Origin: Chloroflexota bacterium
Lineage (GTDB): Bacteria > Chloroflexota > Anaerolineae > Aggregatilineales > Phototrophicaceae
Direction: 5' to 3'
NCBI GenBank assembly: GCA_009841405.1
Contig: VXLV01000124.1
Coordinates: 1-64,000 of the forward strand
Length of the DNA: 64,000 nt
A program made the position numbers and the translations under genes. Under the pieces are notes generated by a model. That model saw nothing but the letters and a program-made list of their open reading frames with translations, ran no database searches and was not told the DNA's origin. Position 1 is the first letter of the stretch. The number at the start of each line of letters is the position of its first letter. Positions 8,752 through 17,808 of the stretch are shown here, piece by piece.

Positions 8752-9804
8752 TCAACCGATAATGTCAATTGGAATAACATCGGCGCCTTGAAGCATCGCA
8801 ACGCTGATGCGCGCCGCCGCCAATTCGGACATCCTGCGCAAGGCACGTCCGGAGGGCGATTCCGGGCTGTGGATTGAAACAGGACGGCCGTAGTCGCCGC
8901 CTTCGCGGATCATGGCTGCCAGCGGGATACGGCCCAGGAACGGCGCCCCGCGTGACTCGGCAAAGCGTTCGCCGCCGCCGCTGCCGAAGAAATCTCCCGA
9001 CATGTTTTCGATAACGCCCAGGACCGGGACCTTAAGCTGATCAAACATCGCCGCCGCCCGTATCGCATCGGAAACGGCGACATCTTGCGGCTGCGTAACG
9101 ATGATGCTGCCGGTCAATGGAAATGACTGCGCCAACGACAGCGGCGCGTCGCCGGTGCCGGGCGGCAAATCGACAATCATATAGTCAAGCCGACCCCACT
9201 CGACATCGGTGAAGAATTGCCTTATCGCGCTGTGCAGCATCGGCCCGCGCATGATCATCGGCTTCTCGGGAGAGGTGAGGAAACCAGTGCTGATCAACTT
9301 GACGCCGAAGACTTCCAGCGGCTGCATTTTGTTGTTCGCTACTTTCGGGCGTCCGCTACCCAAGCCGAACATCTGCGGGATATTGGGGTTCAGGATGTCG
9401 GCGTCGATCAAGCCGACCCTTGCGCCGGCATCGGCCAGACAGACCGCCAGATTTGCGGCGATGGTACTCTTGCCCACCCCGCCCTTGCCGCTGGCAATTG
9501 CGACGATGCTGTTCATGGGCACGTCCAGCCGACCGTGCATTCGCCGGTCGGTCGGCACTTGCGCGTCCCAATTGATGCGGATGCGCTCAATGCCGTCGAC
9601 CGTGCCGATCAGAGCCGCGTTGCAGCGCTCAACAAAGACATCCTTCAGTGGACAAGCCGGCGTGGTCAAGACGATGGTGAATTCAGCCGCGCCGTCGTTC
9701 ACGCGCAGGTCTCGCACCATGTTCAGCGATACGATATCGCGGTTCAACTCCGGCTCAATCACCGTGCCCAGAGCCTGCATCACCTGTTCTTCAATAGCGC
9801 TCAT
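8752..9804 (-). CDS. mrp: Mrp/ApbC/NBP35-type P-loop ATPase, iron-sulfur cluster carrier
   Basis: 350 residues. An N-terminal MIP18/DUF59 domain (about 1-85, with a Cys in TTPACPLKD) precedes the ParA-like ATPase. Walker A is SGKGGVGKST and the Walker B region is MIVDLPPGTGD; NMSGDFFGSGGG follows in the C-terminal third. These proteins bind and transfer [4Fe-4S] clusters to apo-proteins such as complex I subunits, which fits its place downstream of the nuo genes. The start chosen is ATG 9804, preceded by GAGG at a good distance; a TTG at 9825 would add seven residues. The C-terminal metal-binding CxxC of many family members is not evident. Confidence 0.88.
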   Translation of the reverse strand: MSAIEEQVMQALGTVIEPELNRDIVSLNMVRDLRVNDGAAEFTIVLTTPACPLKDVFVERCNAALIGTVDGIERIRINWDAQVPTDRRMHGRLDVPMNSIVAIASGKGGVGKSTIAANLAVCLADAGARVGLIDADILNPNIPQMFGLGSGRPKVANNKMQPLEVFGVKLISTGFLTSPEKPMIMRGPMLHSAIRQFFTDVEWGRLDYMIVDLPPGTGDAPLSLAQSFPLTGSIIVTQPQDVAVSDAIRAAAMFDQLKVPVLGVIENMSGDFFGSGGGERFAESRGAPFLGRIPLAAMIREGGDYGRPVSIHSPESPSGRALRRMSELAAARISVAMLQGADVIPIDIIG

Positions 9805-9974
9805 CAATAGCCTCGAACTAACCAACAGTCTTCAACTTAAATATACCATTGATTGGCTGGCTGCGGACGCGACCGCATTCGAAAATGGAAATGACTGAGG
9901 ACGCCAATGCGGTCAAGACGCTAGCCCGCGGCGCCAAGTGAAACAGAAGGAATCAGAAACCGAAGCTGAAGGAG

Positions 9975-10820
9975 CTACCCGCCCCGGGCAGCGCGTTTGG
10001 CTTTGCGTTCGAGCGCGCGGCGCCGGCGTTCCTCGCGCTTGGCGTCGTCCTCCGACCAAGGCGTAGCGCCTTCGACCTCCGCCGCGGGAGCCGGCGCAGT
10101 TTCAGCTTCAGCGGCCGTTGCCGCCGCGGTTGCCGCAGTCGCAGCCGGGGCCGTCTCCCGCGCCGCCGAACTTAGGGCGCTGGATCGCGTCGCGCTGGCG
10201 CCGCCCCGGCGCGCTTCTTTAGCCGCGTCTTTATGCTCCCAGGTGCCGCGAACCAGCATTTCATCGTAGGCGCGGGTGGGCGCGATGGCACGCCAATACG
10301 AGTTGGGCTTGGACAGGCGTTCCTTGTCGTGGATGTGATGCGATGTGCGGTCGTAGCTCGCCAACTCGTAATCGTGGTCCATCTTGATGGCGTCAAAGGG
10401 ACAGTACTCGGCGCAATAGCCGCAATTCATACAGATGTCGATATCGATGAAGAAGCCCTCGGGCTCTGGCACCGGGCGTCCGGTATTTGGGTCATTGCCC
10501 CGCACGATCCAAATGCACTGCGGCGGGCAGACCTTGGCGCAAATGCCGCAACTGGTGCACCAATCTTTGCCGGCGCGCGTGGGATGATCATCGTCTTCGA
10601 TAATCAAAATAGGGATGAAGCGAAAACGCTCCGGCACGGCGATCTTCTCGTCCGGATATTGCACCGTGATTACGCCTTTGGTCTGCGTGCCCTGGCGGAT
10701 GCCAAAGTTGTCGGTTGAATGATGGTATTTGCGAAACCCATAGCGCAGGTCGTCGATATACGACTCGACAAAATGCCGCAAGGTCAAGCGCAGCCCCTTG
10801 GCCAATCCCGTTCCGTACAT
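9975..10820 (-). CDS. nuoI: NADH-quinone oxidoreductase subunit I with long C-terminal tail
   Basis: 281 residues, longer than the usual 160-200. It carries the two [4Fe-4S] clusters N6a/N6b that pass electrons toward the quinone. Ligands are C88, C91, C94, C98 (CTSCGICAKVC) and C130, C133, C136, C140 (CMNCGYCAEYC). After about residue 195 comes an Ala-rich, low-complexity linker and then a basic tail beginning TPWSEDDAKREERRRRAL. The same kind of tail ends the NuoB protein of this operon. The start has a GAGGAG ribosome site. It is the last gene of iscX-nuoB-nuoCD-nuoI; membrane subunits (A, H, J-N) and nuoEFG are not in the window. Confidence 0.95.
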   Translation of the reverse strand: MYGTGLAKGLRLTLRHFVESYIDDLRYGFRKYHHSTDNFGIRQGTQTKGVITVQYPDEKIAVPERFRFIPILIIEDDDHPTRAGKDWCTSCGICAKVCPPQCIWIVRGNDPNTGRPVPEPEGFFIDIDICMNCGYCAEYCPFDAIKMDHDYELASYDRTSHHIHDKERLSKPNSYWRAIAPTRAYDEMLVRGTWEHKDAAKEARRGGASATRSSALSSAARETAPAATAATAAATAAEAETAPAPAAEVEGATPWSEDDAKREERRRRALERKAKRAARGG

Positions 10821-10868
10821 GCCGTCTCCTCAATATCACCAATGCTGCGCGCCGGTCTGTCGCGCTCG

Positions 10869-12740
10869 CTAGCGATCCGTTTCGCCAAGCACGATATCAA
10901 TGCTGCCGAGAATGCCGACGATATCCGCCACCTTATGGCCCTTGCTCATATGACCCAGCGGCGTCAAGTTGATGAAGCTGGGCGCGCGCACGTGATACCG
11001 CCAGGGATTCGCCGAGCCGCCCCGTCCGCCAGCCGAGACAATATAATAACCCAGCTCGCCCTTGCCGTTTTCGACGCGGCCGTAAGACTCGCCATGCGGC
11101 ACGCGCGGCTGGTACGCGCCCGGCTTGCCGTCCGCCCAGATTGACTCGCCGGCGGTCGCTTCGAGCCGCGGCAGGATCTGCTTCAGAATCCGTACGCTCT
11201 CGCGCAGTTCGGTCACGCGGACGCGGTAGCGCGCGTACATATCGCCTTCTTGCTCTACGGCGACGTCAAAGTCGAGCTCGCCGTAGATGCTGTAAGGATC
11301 GGCCCGGCGAATATCATAGGCTACGCCGCTGCCACGCAGAAGCGGGCCCGCCGCGCTGAAGTTGATCGCGTCTTCAGCGCCCAAGACGCCGACGCCCATC
11401 GACCGCTCAATCACGATTTCATTCTGCGTGAGCAGCAGCTCAAGTTCGTCGATGGTTCGCGGTATACGCTCGTTGATCATCTCCGTGAGAAACTGCATCG
11501 TATTGTAATCACGCACACGATCGTTGGTCAGATTGCTGACGCTCTTGATGCGCTCGGGCAGATCGCCGAACAGGCCGCCGAAGCGCATATAATTGCACAT
11601 CATGCGACTACCGGCGACCGCCTCGAAAAAGTCCAGAATACGTTCGCGTTCCTGAATGAAGTAGAGCACGGGCGTGAAGAAGGCGCCGATGTCATTCAGC
11701 CAAAACCCGATCGCCCACAGGTGATTAACGATGCGGCTGAGCTCCACCATCATCACGCGCAGCGCCTCGCAGCGGTAAGTCGGCGGGTTGTACCTGCGCC
11801 CCAGGCTCATCAATTGCTCGACAGCCAGCACGTAGCCGTGGTTGTTGCCCATGCTGGAGATGTAATCGAGGCGGTCGGTGAAGGGGATATTGTGCAGATA
11901 TGTATTGCGCTCGCCGATCTTTTCATGATTGCGATGCAGATAGCCCATCACCGGTTCCAGCGACGTAACCGTTTCGCCATCGACCGTCAGCACCATACGG
12001 AAAACACCGTGTGTGCTGGGATGGTGCGGCCCCATATTAACGACCAATTCATTGGTCTCGAAGCCGTCTTTGTCCATGACGCGCTCGATGTCGACGCCCA
12101 AGCCCAGCGACTGGTATACCGCCGTGTCGGATGTATCCATCAGCCGGTTAAGGTCGATGTCGGGCGGGTAAGAGACATTCTTGCCGAAGACATTCTTTTC
12201 TTCGGCGCGGTGGACATGGCCGCCGGGCCAGCGACTGTCGAAAGGCTTCTGTTCTTCTTCGTAATAAGCTTCGCGCCAATCCTTGCGCATCGGGTGGCCC
12301 TCAAAGCCCTCCCACATCAGAATGCGCGTCAGGTTTGGATGCCCGGGGAAGCGGATGCCGTACAAATCCCAGGCTTCCCGCTCCTGGAAATCCGCGCCGC
12401 GCCACACGGAAACGAGCGAGGGGATTTGAGCCGCTTCACGATCGGTCTGCGCTTTGAAGACCAGGGCGCCGCCGCCGCTGCTGCGATAGGCGTGATAGAC
12501 CATTTCCATGTGGTCGCCCTCGCCGAGGTAATCTACAGCCGTCGCGCTAGACAGATAATCGAACCCGAGCTTATCGCGGATGACGCGCGCGATTTCGACG
12601 AGCCTGTCGCTGTCGACTATGACGCCTTCATAGCCCTCGCGGTCGTCCGATTTGACGGCATGCGGATGGCTGGATTTCAAATGCTCGATGGCGTCGTCAA
12701 TCGAAAGCCGCTTTGTTGCGGGCGCCGCCAGGTTTTCCAT
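10869..12740 (-). CDS. nuoCD: NADH-quinone oxidoreductase fused subunits C and D
   Basis: 623 residues. Residues about 1-190 are NuoC (30-kDa subunit, with REAWDLYGIRFPGHPNLTRIL). After a linker, residues about 225-623 are NuoD (49-kDa subunit), beginning NMGPHHPSTHGVFR, which forms part of the quinone site. The NuoCD fusion is known in enterobacteria and some other lineages and makes one peripheral-arm polypeptide of complex I. The NuoD C-terminus (HMSKGHKVADIVGILGSIDIVLGETDR) is intact. It starts 6 bp after nuoB ends. Confidence 0.95.
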   Translation of the reverse strand: MENLAAPATKRLSIDDAIEHLKSSHPHAVKSDDREGYEGVIVDSDRLVEIARVIRDKLGFDYLSSATAVDYLGEGDHMEMVYHAYRSSGGGALVFKAQTDREAAQIPSLVSVWRGADFQEREAWDLYGIRFPGHPNLTRILMWEGFEGHPMRKDWREAYYEEEQKPFDSRWPGGHVHRAEEKNVFGKNVSYPPDIDLNRLMDTSDTAVYQSLGLGVDIERVMDKDGFETNELVVNMGPHHPSTHGVFRMVLTVDGETVTSLEPVMGYLHRNHEKIGERNTYLHNIPFTDRLDYISSMGNNHGYVLAVEQLMSLGRRYNPPTYRCEALRVMMVELSRIVNHLWAIGFWLNDIGAFFTPVLYFIQERERILDFFEAVAGSRMMCNYMRFGGLFGDLPERIKSVSNLTNDRVRDYNTMQFLTEMINERIPRTIDELELLLTQNEIVIERSMGVGVLGAEDAINFSAAGPLLRGSGVAYDIRRADPYSIYGELDFDVAVEQEGDMYARYRVRVTELRESVRILKQILPRLEATAGESIWADGKPGAYQPRVPHGESYGRVENGKGELGYYIVSAGGRGGSANPWRYHVRAPSFINLTPLGHMSKGHKVADIVGILGSIDIVLGETDR

Positions 12741-12746
12741 ATCGGC

Positions 12747-13631
12747 TCATTCTCCCTCTGTTTGGGCCGCGCGGCGGGTCGCGCGCAGCGCCTTGCGGGC
12801 CAGCGCGCGCAGGCGCCGTTTCTCGCGGATATCCTCGGCTTCGGCCCAGGGCGTGCCGCCGGTGGGCAATACCACGCTCAAAGCGTCTTCATCCACCGGG
12901 CCGGCTTCGGTAGTTTCAGCCGTGGTTGCGACGGCTGTTGCAGCTACCAACTGAGTAAACGCGGGCAATTCGCGCTGGCCTAGCAGACCCGCCTCGCTCG
13001 CGGCCGCTTCCGCCTGGCGGCGGATCATATCCATCTGGCGCGGGTCAATAATATCGGGCCCCAAGACCGGCACCGGCGTCGGCTCGGCCGGCCCTTCACC
13101 GTACCATGGCACATCGTCGCCATTGGCGATGCTCTGGCCGTCGATCTTGCGCTGCAAGGCGATCATGCCGTAGAGCAAGGCTTGCGGCGTTGGCGGGCAG
13201 CCCGGCACGTAGACGTCAACCGGCAAGTACTTGTCCATGCCCGACACCACATTGTAGCCTTCTTTGAAGGGTCCGCCGCCGCTCGCGCAGGCGCCCATGG
13301 CCAGCACATACTTCGGCTCCGGCATTTGGTTGTATAGACGAACGATGGGCACGACCATCTTCTTGGTCACCGTGCCCGACACGATCATTAGATCGGCCTG
13401 TCGCGGCGTCGCGCGCATCACTTCAAATCCAAATCGGGAAAAATCGAAACGCGACGAGGCGGTGGCGATCATCTCAATGGCGCAGCAGGCGAGGCCGAAG
13501 AGCATCGGCCACATCGAATTGCGCCGGCCCCAATTGTAGAGCTGGCTCAAGCTGGTGATGGCGATATTGTCTTCAAGCTCTACAGGTACGGGAAACTCGG
13601 TCGCATTCAATTCTTGCAGGTTAAGATCCAT
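12747..13631 (-). CDS. nuoB: NADH-quinone oxidoreductase subunit B with long C-terminal tail
   Basis: 294 residues against about 160-220 in most relatives. The N2 [4Fe-4S] cluster ligands are present: C49-C50 (GLACCAIEM), C115 (MGACASGGG) and C145 (VPGCPPTP). N2 is the last cluster before the quinone. After about residue 205 the protein becomes Ala/Thr-rich and ends in a basic tail starting [18 protein letters not shown], closely resembling the NuoI tail. The ATG directly abuts the TAA of iscX (TAAATG), so the two are translationally coupled. Confidence 0.95.
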   Translation of the reverse strand: MDLNLQELNATEFPVPVELEDNIAITSLSQLYNWGRRNSMWPMLFGLACCAIEMIATASSRFDFSRFGFEVMRATPRQADLMIVSGTVTKKMVVPIVRLYNQMPEPKYVLAMGACASGGGPFKEGYNVVSGMDKYLPVDVYVPGCPPTPQALLYGMIALQRKIDGQSIANGDDVPWYGEGPAEPTPVPVLGPDIIDPRQMDMIRRQAEAAASEAGLLGQRELPAFTQLVAATAVATTAETTEAGPVDEDALSVVLPTGGTPWAEAEDIREKRRLRALARKALRATRRAAQTEGE

Positions 13632-13844
13632 TTAGACACCGATCTCCTCATACCAGTCGCGAAGGATGCCCTTCAGTATAGCATCATTAACCCAGGCCGG
13701 ATCATCCGCAAAACCCGGGAGGCTGACGATTCGCCGATTCAACTCCTCGAGGCCGAGAGACTCCAGGTTTGCTTCGGGATACTTCTCCATCAGCGCCAGG
13801 ACAATTTCGTAGGTCGAGTCCCAAAATAACTGGGTTTGCGCCAC
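13632..13844 (-). CDS. iscX: IscX (YfhJ)-like Fe-S assembly protein
   Basis: 70 residues. The pattern matches IscX: an N-terminal FWDSTYEI, then AL...YPEANLESL, the L..RIVSLPGFADDP core and NDAILKGILRDWYEE near the C-terminus. In enterobacteria IscX is a small acidic protein that binds IscS and iron and tunes cluster assembly. Here it is the first gene of the nuo operon, and its stop abuts the nuoB start. Position and size support the call; the assignment rests on pattern similarity by eye. Confidence 0.75.
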   Translation of the reverse strand: MAQTQLFWDSTYEIVLALMEKYPEANLESLGLEELNRRIVSLPGFADDPAWVNDAILKGILRDWYEEIGV

Positions 13845-13925
13845 GATCTAGCTTCGCCCGGGTCCCATATTGCTTCACGTCAAATGCAGGCGCTGACGTG
13901 AAACGCCGCGACCTGCAACGCAATC

Positions 13926-13954
13926 AGTATAGAGATAGACCTCTGGATTGTCAA
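13926..13954 (-). promoter_or_regulatory. Near-consensus sigma70 promoter of the iscX-nuo operon
   Basis: On the minus strand: TTGACA (13954-13949), 17-bp spacer, TATACT (13931-13926). Transcription would start near 13919, about 75 nt before the iscX ATG at 13844. Confidence 0.75.
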
Positions 13955-13973
13955 GAATTTCACAAACGGAATC

Positions 13974-14915
13974 CTAGTCGGCCTTTAGCACAACCGCGCC
14001 GCATCGGTCAACGCTGGTAGCCTGCGAAATACAGGACATTTCCGCGTTCTGATACACCGCCCGCATTGCGCCAGCCGTGGCGCTCGCGGTGACGGCGCTC
14101 TCGCAAATTGCGCAGAGAGTCGGGCCGGCCCCGCCGATGAATACCGCCGCCGCGCCGGCTTGTTTGGCGGCGGCGCGCGCCTCATTGTGCCGGGGCATCA
14201 GGCAGGCTCGCGCCGGCTCAACGACGCGGTCATTCTCGACGGCCGCGCCCAGCGCCGCCAAGTCGCCCCGATGCAAGGCGTCCACCAGTTTGGCGACGGC
14301 GCCGGTCTGGTGAATCATGGTCTGCAGCGTGACATGCCTGGGCAAGATTTTGCGCGCGCTGTCGGTTGGCACGGGGACGTCTGGCGTGACCAGGGCCAGG
14401 TGAAAAGGCTCGGGAATCGGCAGCGGCTGGATGGCTTCGACCGTTGTACCCGCCACCAAGACGATGCCGCCGAGCAAACAGGGCGCAAGATTATCGGCGT
14501 GGTAACCGCTGACCAGCGCCTCGCCTTCCAGGCAGAATGGCAGAAGCTGGTCAGTCGCGAATGGCTCGCCCAGCAACCTGTTCAACGCGACAACCGAGAC
14601 TACGGCGCTGGCGGCGCTGCTGCCCAATCCGCTGGCGAGCGGCAGCCCCTTGAACAGCCGAATCTTTAGCCCGCGCCTTTCGCCGACATGATCAAGCAGC
14701 GCCCGAGCGGATACGGCCGCGACATTGAGGGCGGGGTCCCGCGGCAACTTGCCCTCATCGCCGCAAATCTCGCTGAAGATTATCTCCGGCGCGTCCTGAA
14801 ACTCGACGATTGCGCGGTCGCCCATGCCCTGCAGCGCCAGACCCATGATGTCGAAGCCGACGCCCAAGTTGGCGACTGTAGCCGGCGCGAAGGCTTCGAC
14901 TCTGGAAAATACCAT
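13974..14915 (-). CDS. thrB: Homoserine kinase
   Basis: 313 residues, normal for this GHMP-family kinase, which phosphorylates homoserine to O-phosphohomoserine for threonine synthesis. The N-terminal strand (EAFAPATVANLGVGFD) and the ATP-binding glycine motif PLASGLGSSAAS (about 92-103) are diagnostic. The C-terminal GHMP motif appears as AVFIGGAGPTLCAI. It is divergent from thrC across 48 bp, so the two consecutive steps of threonine synthesis are transcribed away from a shared intergenic region. Confidence 0.93.
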   Translation of the reverse strand: MVFSRVEAFAPATVANLGVGFDIMGLALQGMGDRAIVEFQDAPEIIFSEICGDEGKLPRDPALNVAAVSARALLDHVGERRGLKIRLFKGLPLASGLGSSAASAVVSVVALNRLLGEPFATDQLLPFCLEGEALVSGYHADNLAPCLLGGIVLVAGTTVEAIQPLPIPEPFHLALVTPDVPVPTDSARKILPRHVTLQTMIHQTGAVAKLVDALHRGDLAALGAAVENDRVVEPARACLMPRHNEARAAAKQAGAAAVFIGGAGPTLCAICESAVTASATAGAMRAVYQNAEMSCISQATSVDRCGAVVLKAD

Positions 14916-14963
14916 GGAGGGTCGCTATCCTTGCGGCCGTGACCGCCAAGCGAGGCTGAGCAA

Positions 14964-16241
14964 ATGCCAAGCATACTACAATGTATGGATTGCGCTCAAC
15001 AATACCCAATCAAATGCGTGCTCTATACCTGCAAGGAATGCGGCGGCTTGCTGGATGTCAAGCACGATTTCGCCTCGCTTGCCGCGCCCATCACGCGGGA
15101 ACTGTTTGACGCGCGCCTGGGCGCATTCGCCCCACCTTACAATAGCGGCGTCTGGCGCTTCAAAGAGCTGGTCTATCCCGGCATTGAACCGGCCGCCATC
15201 GTCAGCCGCATGGAGGGCAACACCAACCTCTACGAGCTGCCGCGCCTGGCGGAGTTCGCGGGCGTGGACGCGCTCTATCTCAAGCACGAAGGCGAGAACC
15301 CCACCGGTTCCTTTAAAGATCGCGGGATGACGACCGGCGTCACGCAGGCCCGGCATCTGGGCGCGACGCGCGTCGCCTGCGCCTCTACGGGTAATACATC
15401 GGCGTCCATGGCCTCTTACGCCGCCTACGCCGGCATGCAAGGCATCGTCTTTCTGCAGAACCAGGAAATCGCCATGGGCAAACTGGCGCAAGGAATCGCT
15501 TATGGCGCCAAATGCGTTCAGATCAACGCTGACTTCGATCGCAATATGGCGCTCGTCCGGCAAGTGTCGGAGCGCCTGGGCATCTACGTCCTGAACTCTA
15601 TCAATCCCTTCCGCCTTGAAGGGCAGAAAACGATAGTGTTTGAAGCGCTACAGCAATTGCGCTGGCAGGCGCCGGACTGGATCGTCGTGCCCGGCGGCAA
15701 TCTCGGCAATAGTTCCGCTTTCGGCAAGGGGCTGCTGGAAATGCTTGAAGTCGGCTTGATCGACCGAATGCCAAGGCTGGCGATAATCCAGGCGGAAGGC
15801 GCCAATCCTCTGTATCGGTATTTCAGCGGCGGACTCAATCACTTCCAGCCGGTTAAGGCGCAGACCATCGCCACCGCCATCAAGATTGGCAACCCGGTTA
15901 ACCTGACGAAGGCCATCCGTACGCTGGAGTGGACGGGCGGCGTGGTCGAGGAAGTCAGCGACGAACAGATCATGAACGCCAAAGCCGTGATCGACGGCGC
16001 GGGCATCGGCTGCGAGCCGGCGTCGGCCTGTTCATTGGCGGGCGCGAAGAAACTGGTTGAGAGCGGGACGATCAAGCCGGGCGATTCCGTGCTGGCTGTG
16101 CTCACGGGCCATGTTTTGAAAGACCCGGAAGCCACAATCGGCTACCACGCCGATCAACTGGCGGGCATCGCGCCCGGCTATCGCAATCCCATTTTGCAAG
16201 CCGACGACGATATCGAGCAAATCATCCGCTTGCTCGAGTGA
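14964..16241 (+). CDS. thrC: Threonine synthase
   Basis: 425 residues. This PLP enzyme converts O-phosphohomoserine to threonine. The PLP lysine is K118 in NPTGSFKDRGM; STGNTSASMASYAAYAG binds the cofactor phosphate. A four-Cys zinc-ribbon-like N-terminus is visible (C7, C10, C23, C26: CMDC and CKEC), as in several bacterial and archaeal threonine synthases. The ATG follows GAGG at 8 nt. It is head-to-head with thrB and tail-to-tail with metB. Confidence 0.93.
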   Translation: MPSILQCMDCAQQYPIKCVLYTCKECGGLLDVKHDFASLAAPITRELFDARLGAFAPPYNSGVWRFKELVYPGIEPAAIVSRMEGNTNLYELPRLAEFAGVDALYLKHEGENPTGSFKDRGMTTGVTQARHLGATRVACASTGNTSASMASYAAYAGMQGIVFLQNQEIAMGKLAQGIAYGAKCVQINADFDRNMALVRQVSERLGIYVLNSINPFRLEGQKTIVFEALQQLRWQAPDWIVVPGGNLGNSSAFGKGLLEMLEVGLIDRMPRLAIIQAEGANPLYRYFSGGLNHFQPVKAQTIATAIKIGNPVNLTKAIRTLEWTGGVVEEVSDEQIMNAKAVIDGAGIGCEPASACSLAGAKKLVESGTIKPGDSVLAVLTGHVLKDPEATIGYHADQLAGIAPGYRNPILQADDDIEQIIRLLE

Positions 16242-16265
16242 GACAGCAGGCTCGCTCGGTGGCTT

Positions 16266-17516
16266 TCAGCTTGCCTGGCGCGCGGCTACGGCCGTCGGCA
16301 CGTCACGCAGCGACGCTTCCAAATCGGCGATGATATCCTCCGCGTCTTCAATCCCGAGCGCAAAGCGCACCAGATTGTCCTTAATGCCAACCGCTTGCCG
16401 CTCTTCACTGCTTAGATCATAGTAGCTGAAGTAGGCCGGCTGCTCGATCAAGCTTTCCGTGCCGCCCAGGCTGGGCGCGATATAGGGTATGCGCAGGCGA
16501 TCGATAAAGTCGCTGGTCGTTTTGATGTCGCCGGCGACCTCAAAGCTGACGACGCCGCCGAAGCCCTGCATCTGCGCCGCAGCAATCTCGTGATCGGGAT
16601 GCGACGCCAGCCCCGGGTAGTACACGCGATCAATCTTCGGGTGCCTTTCCAGGTAGCGCGCGACTGCGAGCCCGGCTGAGTTTTGATGGCGCACGCGCAG
16701 GGCCATGGTCTTCAGTCCGCGCTCCAGCAGGTAGGCTTGATGCGGGTCCACCACATTGCCCAGGATGCCGCGCGCGTCCTTCAGCGCCTTAATCCGTCCC
16801 TTGTCGCCGGCGATCACACCGGCCAACACATCGTTGTGGCCGCCGATATACTTGGTGGCGCTGTGCATGACGAAGTCGACGCCGTATTCCAGCGGCCGCA
16901 GATTGACCGGCGTGGCGAAGGTGGTATCAAGCAGGGTCATTACCCGATACTTCTTGGCCAGCTCAACAAGCCGCCGCAGATCCGCCACGCGCAAGTAGGG
17001 GTTGGTCGGCGTTTCCGTAAAGATGAAGCGCGTTTGTCTTGGGACGATTGCCGCTTCCAGAGCGTCATAATCCGCCATCGGCACGATACTCGTTTCGATG
17101 CCGAATCTCTCGAGCGTCGTCTGGCAGAACTGGCGCGTGCGGCGGTAACAGTCGTCGGTCATAACGATATGCGTGCCGGGCCGAAGAACGGTCAGAAACA
17201 GAGACGTGACCGCCGACATGCCGGAGGGATAAACCACGGCGTCCTCAGCCCCTTCAAACTCGGCGATGCGCTTCTCCAGCGACCAGGTGGACGGATTCCC
17301 GTAGCGCCCGTACTCTTCGCGGGTTAGCTCCCCGCCATAAACTTTCTTGTCGAGGAATTCAATCACTTCCGCCGTGTTCTTGAAGGTGTAGGTGGCGGAT
17401 TGCACAATTGGCGTAGTTATGGAGTGAAAGCCTTTGTCGCGCGCCGCGCCGCCATGCACAGCTGTGGTGCTGGCGCCGGCGACGCGCGGACGGTTCCGAT
17501 TGTCATTCGAATTCAT
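16266..17516 (-). CDS. metB: Cystathionine gamma-synthase family PLP enzyme under SAM riboswitch
   Basis: 416 residues. It belongs to the Cys/Met-metabolism PLP family (cystathionine gamma-synthase, gamma-lyase, homoserine sulfhydrylase). The PLP lysine is K222 in HSATKYIGGHNDVLAG; YPSGMSAVTS is the cofactor-phosphate region. Family members are hard to separate by eye, but the SAM-I riboswitch upstream points to methionine biosynthesis, so cystathionine gamma-synthase or a sulfhydrylase is likelier than a lyase. A GGGGAGG ribosome site lies 8 nt before ATG 17516. Its neighbours thrB and thrC use the same homoserine-derived intermediate. Confidence 0.85.
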   Translation of the reverse strand: MNSNDNRNRPRVAGASTTAVHGGAARDKGFHSITTPIVQSATYTFKNTAEVIEFLDKKVYGGELTREEYGRYGNPSTWSLEKRIAEFEGAEDAVVYPSGMSAVTSLFLTVLRPGTHIVMTDDCYRRTRQFCQTTLERFGIETSIVPMADYDALEAAIVPRQTRFIFTETPTNPYLRVADLRRLVELAKKYRVMTLLDTTFATPVNLRPLEYGVDFVMHSATKYIGGHNDVLAGVIAGDKGRIKALKDARGILGNVVDPHQAYLLERGLKTMALRVRHQNSAGLAVARYLERHPKIDRVYYPGLASHPDHEIAAAQMQGFGGVVSFEVAGDIKTTSDFIDRLRIPYIAPSLGGTESLIEQPAYFSYYDLSSEERQAVGIKDNLVRFALGIEDAEDIIADLEASLRDVPTAVAARQAS

Positions 17517-17535
17517 GCGTCATTCCTCCCCAATA

Positions 17536-17574
17536 GAAAAAGCCCAAACGGCTACGCTTACGCCAGTTTGGGCT
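17536..17574 (-). terminator. Intrinsic terminator of the SAM riboswitch expression platform
   Basis: On the minus strand AGCCCAAAC and GTTTGGGCT form a 9-bp stem (17574-17566 with 17549-17541), extended by GGC/GCC, followed by TTTTTC. It lies between the SAM-I aptamer and the metB ribosome site, where it would stop transcription when SAM is bound. Confidence 0.88.
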
Positions 17575-17664
17575 TCCGTGCTTGTCAAGCTAATGTGACT
17601 GCGGCACAGTCAACGGAATGACCTGTCGCGGGGCGCCAATTCGCCCGGCGATTCAGGCGTTTAC

Positions 17665-17766
17665 CCTCATCTTCCAGAAATATCTGCCGAAATTAGCACC
17701 TTCCCATTGCCATCTGGGGGTTGCTGTGGCTTCGCCGAGTCGGTCTCTCCACCACCTCTGGATAAG
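17665..17766 (-). promoter_or_regulatory. SAM-I (S-box) riboswitch aptamer upstream of metB
   Basis: On the minus strand the leader shows conserved S-box blocks in order: CTTATC (17766-17761), CAGAGGTGGTGGAGAGA, GCAACC, GGTGCTAATTTCGGCAGA, and GAAGATGAG ending near 17665. CTTATC pairs with GATGAG to form P1. SAM-I riboswitches bind S-adenosylmethionine and usually stabilise a terminator, found here at 17574-17536. The aptamer-terminator distance of about 90 nt is longer than typical. Confidence 0.92.
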
Positions 17767-17779
17767 CGCAAACTTGATC

Positions 17780-17808
17780 TTCAATTGTTAATTGCCCCCG
17801 ACTATAAC
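17780..17808 (+). promoter_or_regulatory. Candidate murA promoter, overlapping the metB promoter
   Basis: TTCAAT (17780-17785), 17-bp spacer, TATAAC (17803-17808). The -10 shares four base pairs with the opposite-strand -10 of metB (17801-17806). The start point near 17815 would leave about 90 nt before murA. Confidence 0.45.

Noticed and set aside
11250..12983. 577-codon plus-strand frame opposite nuoCD
   Set aside because: nuoCD is certain on the other strand; GC-rich codon bias creates long antisense frames here and opposite leuC and the carbamoyltransferase.
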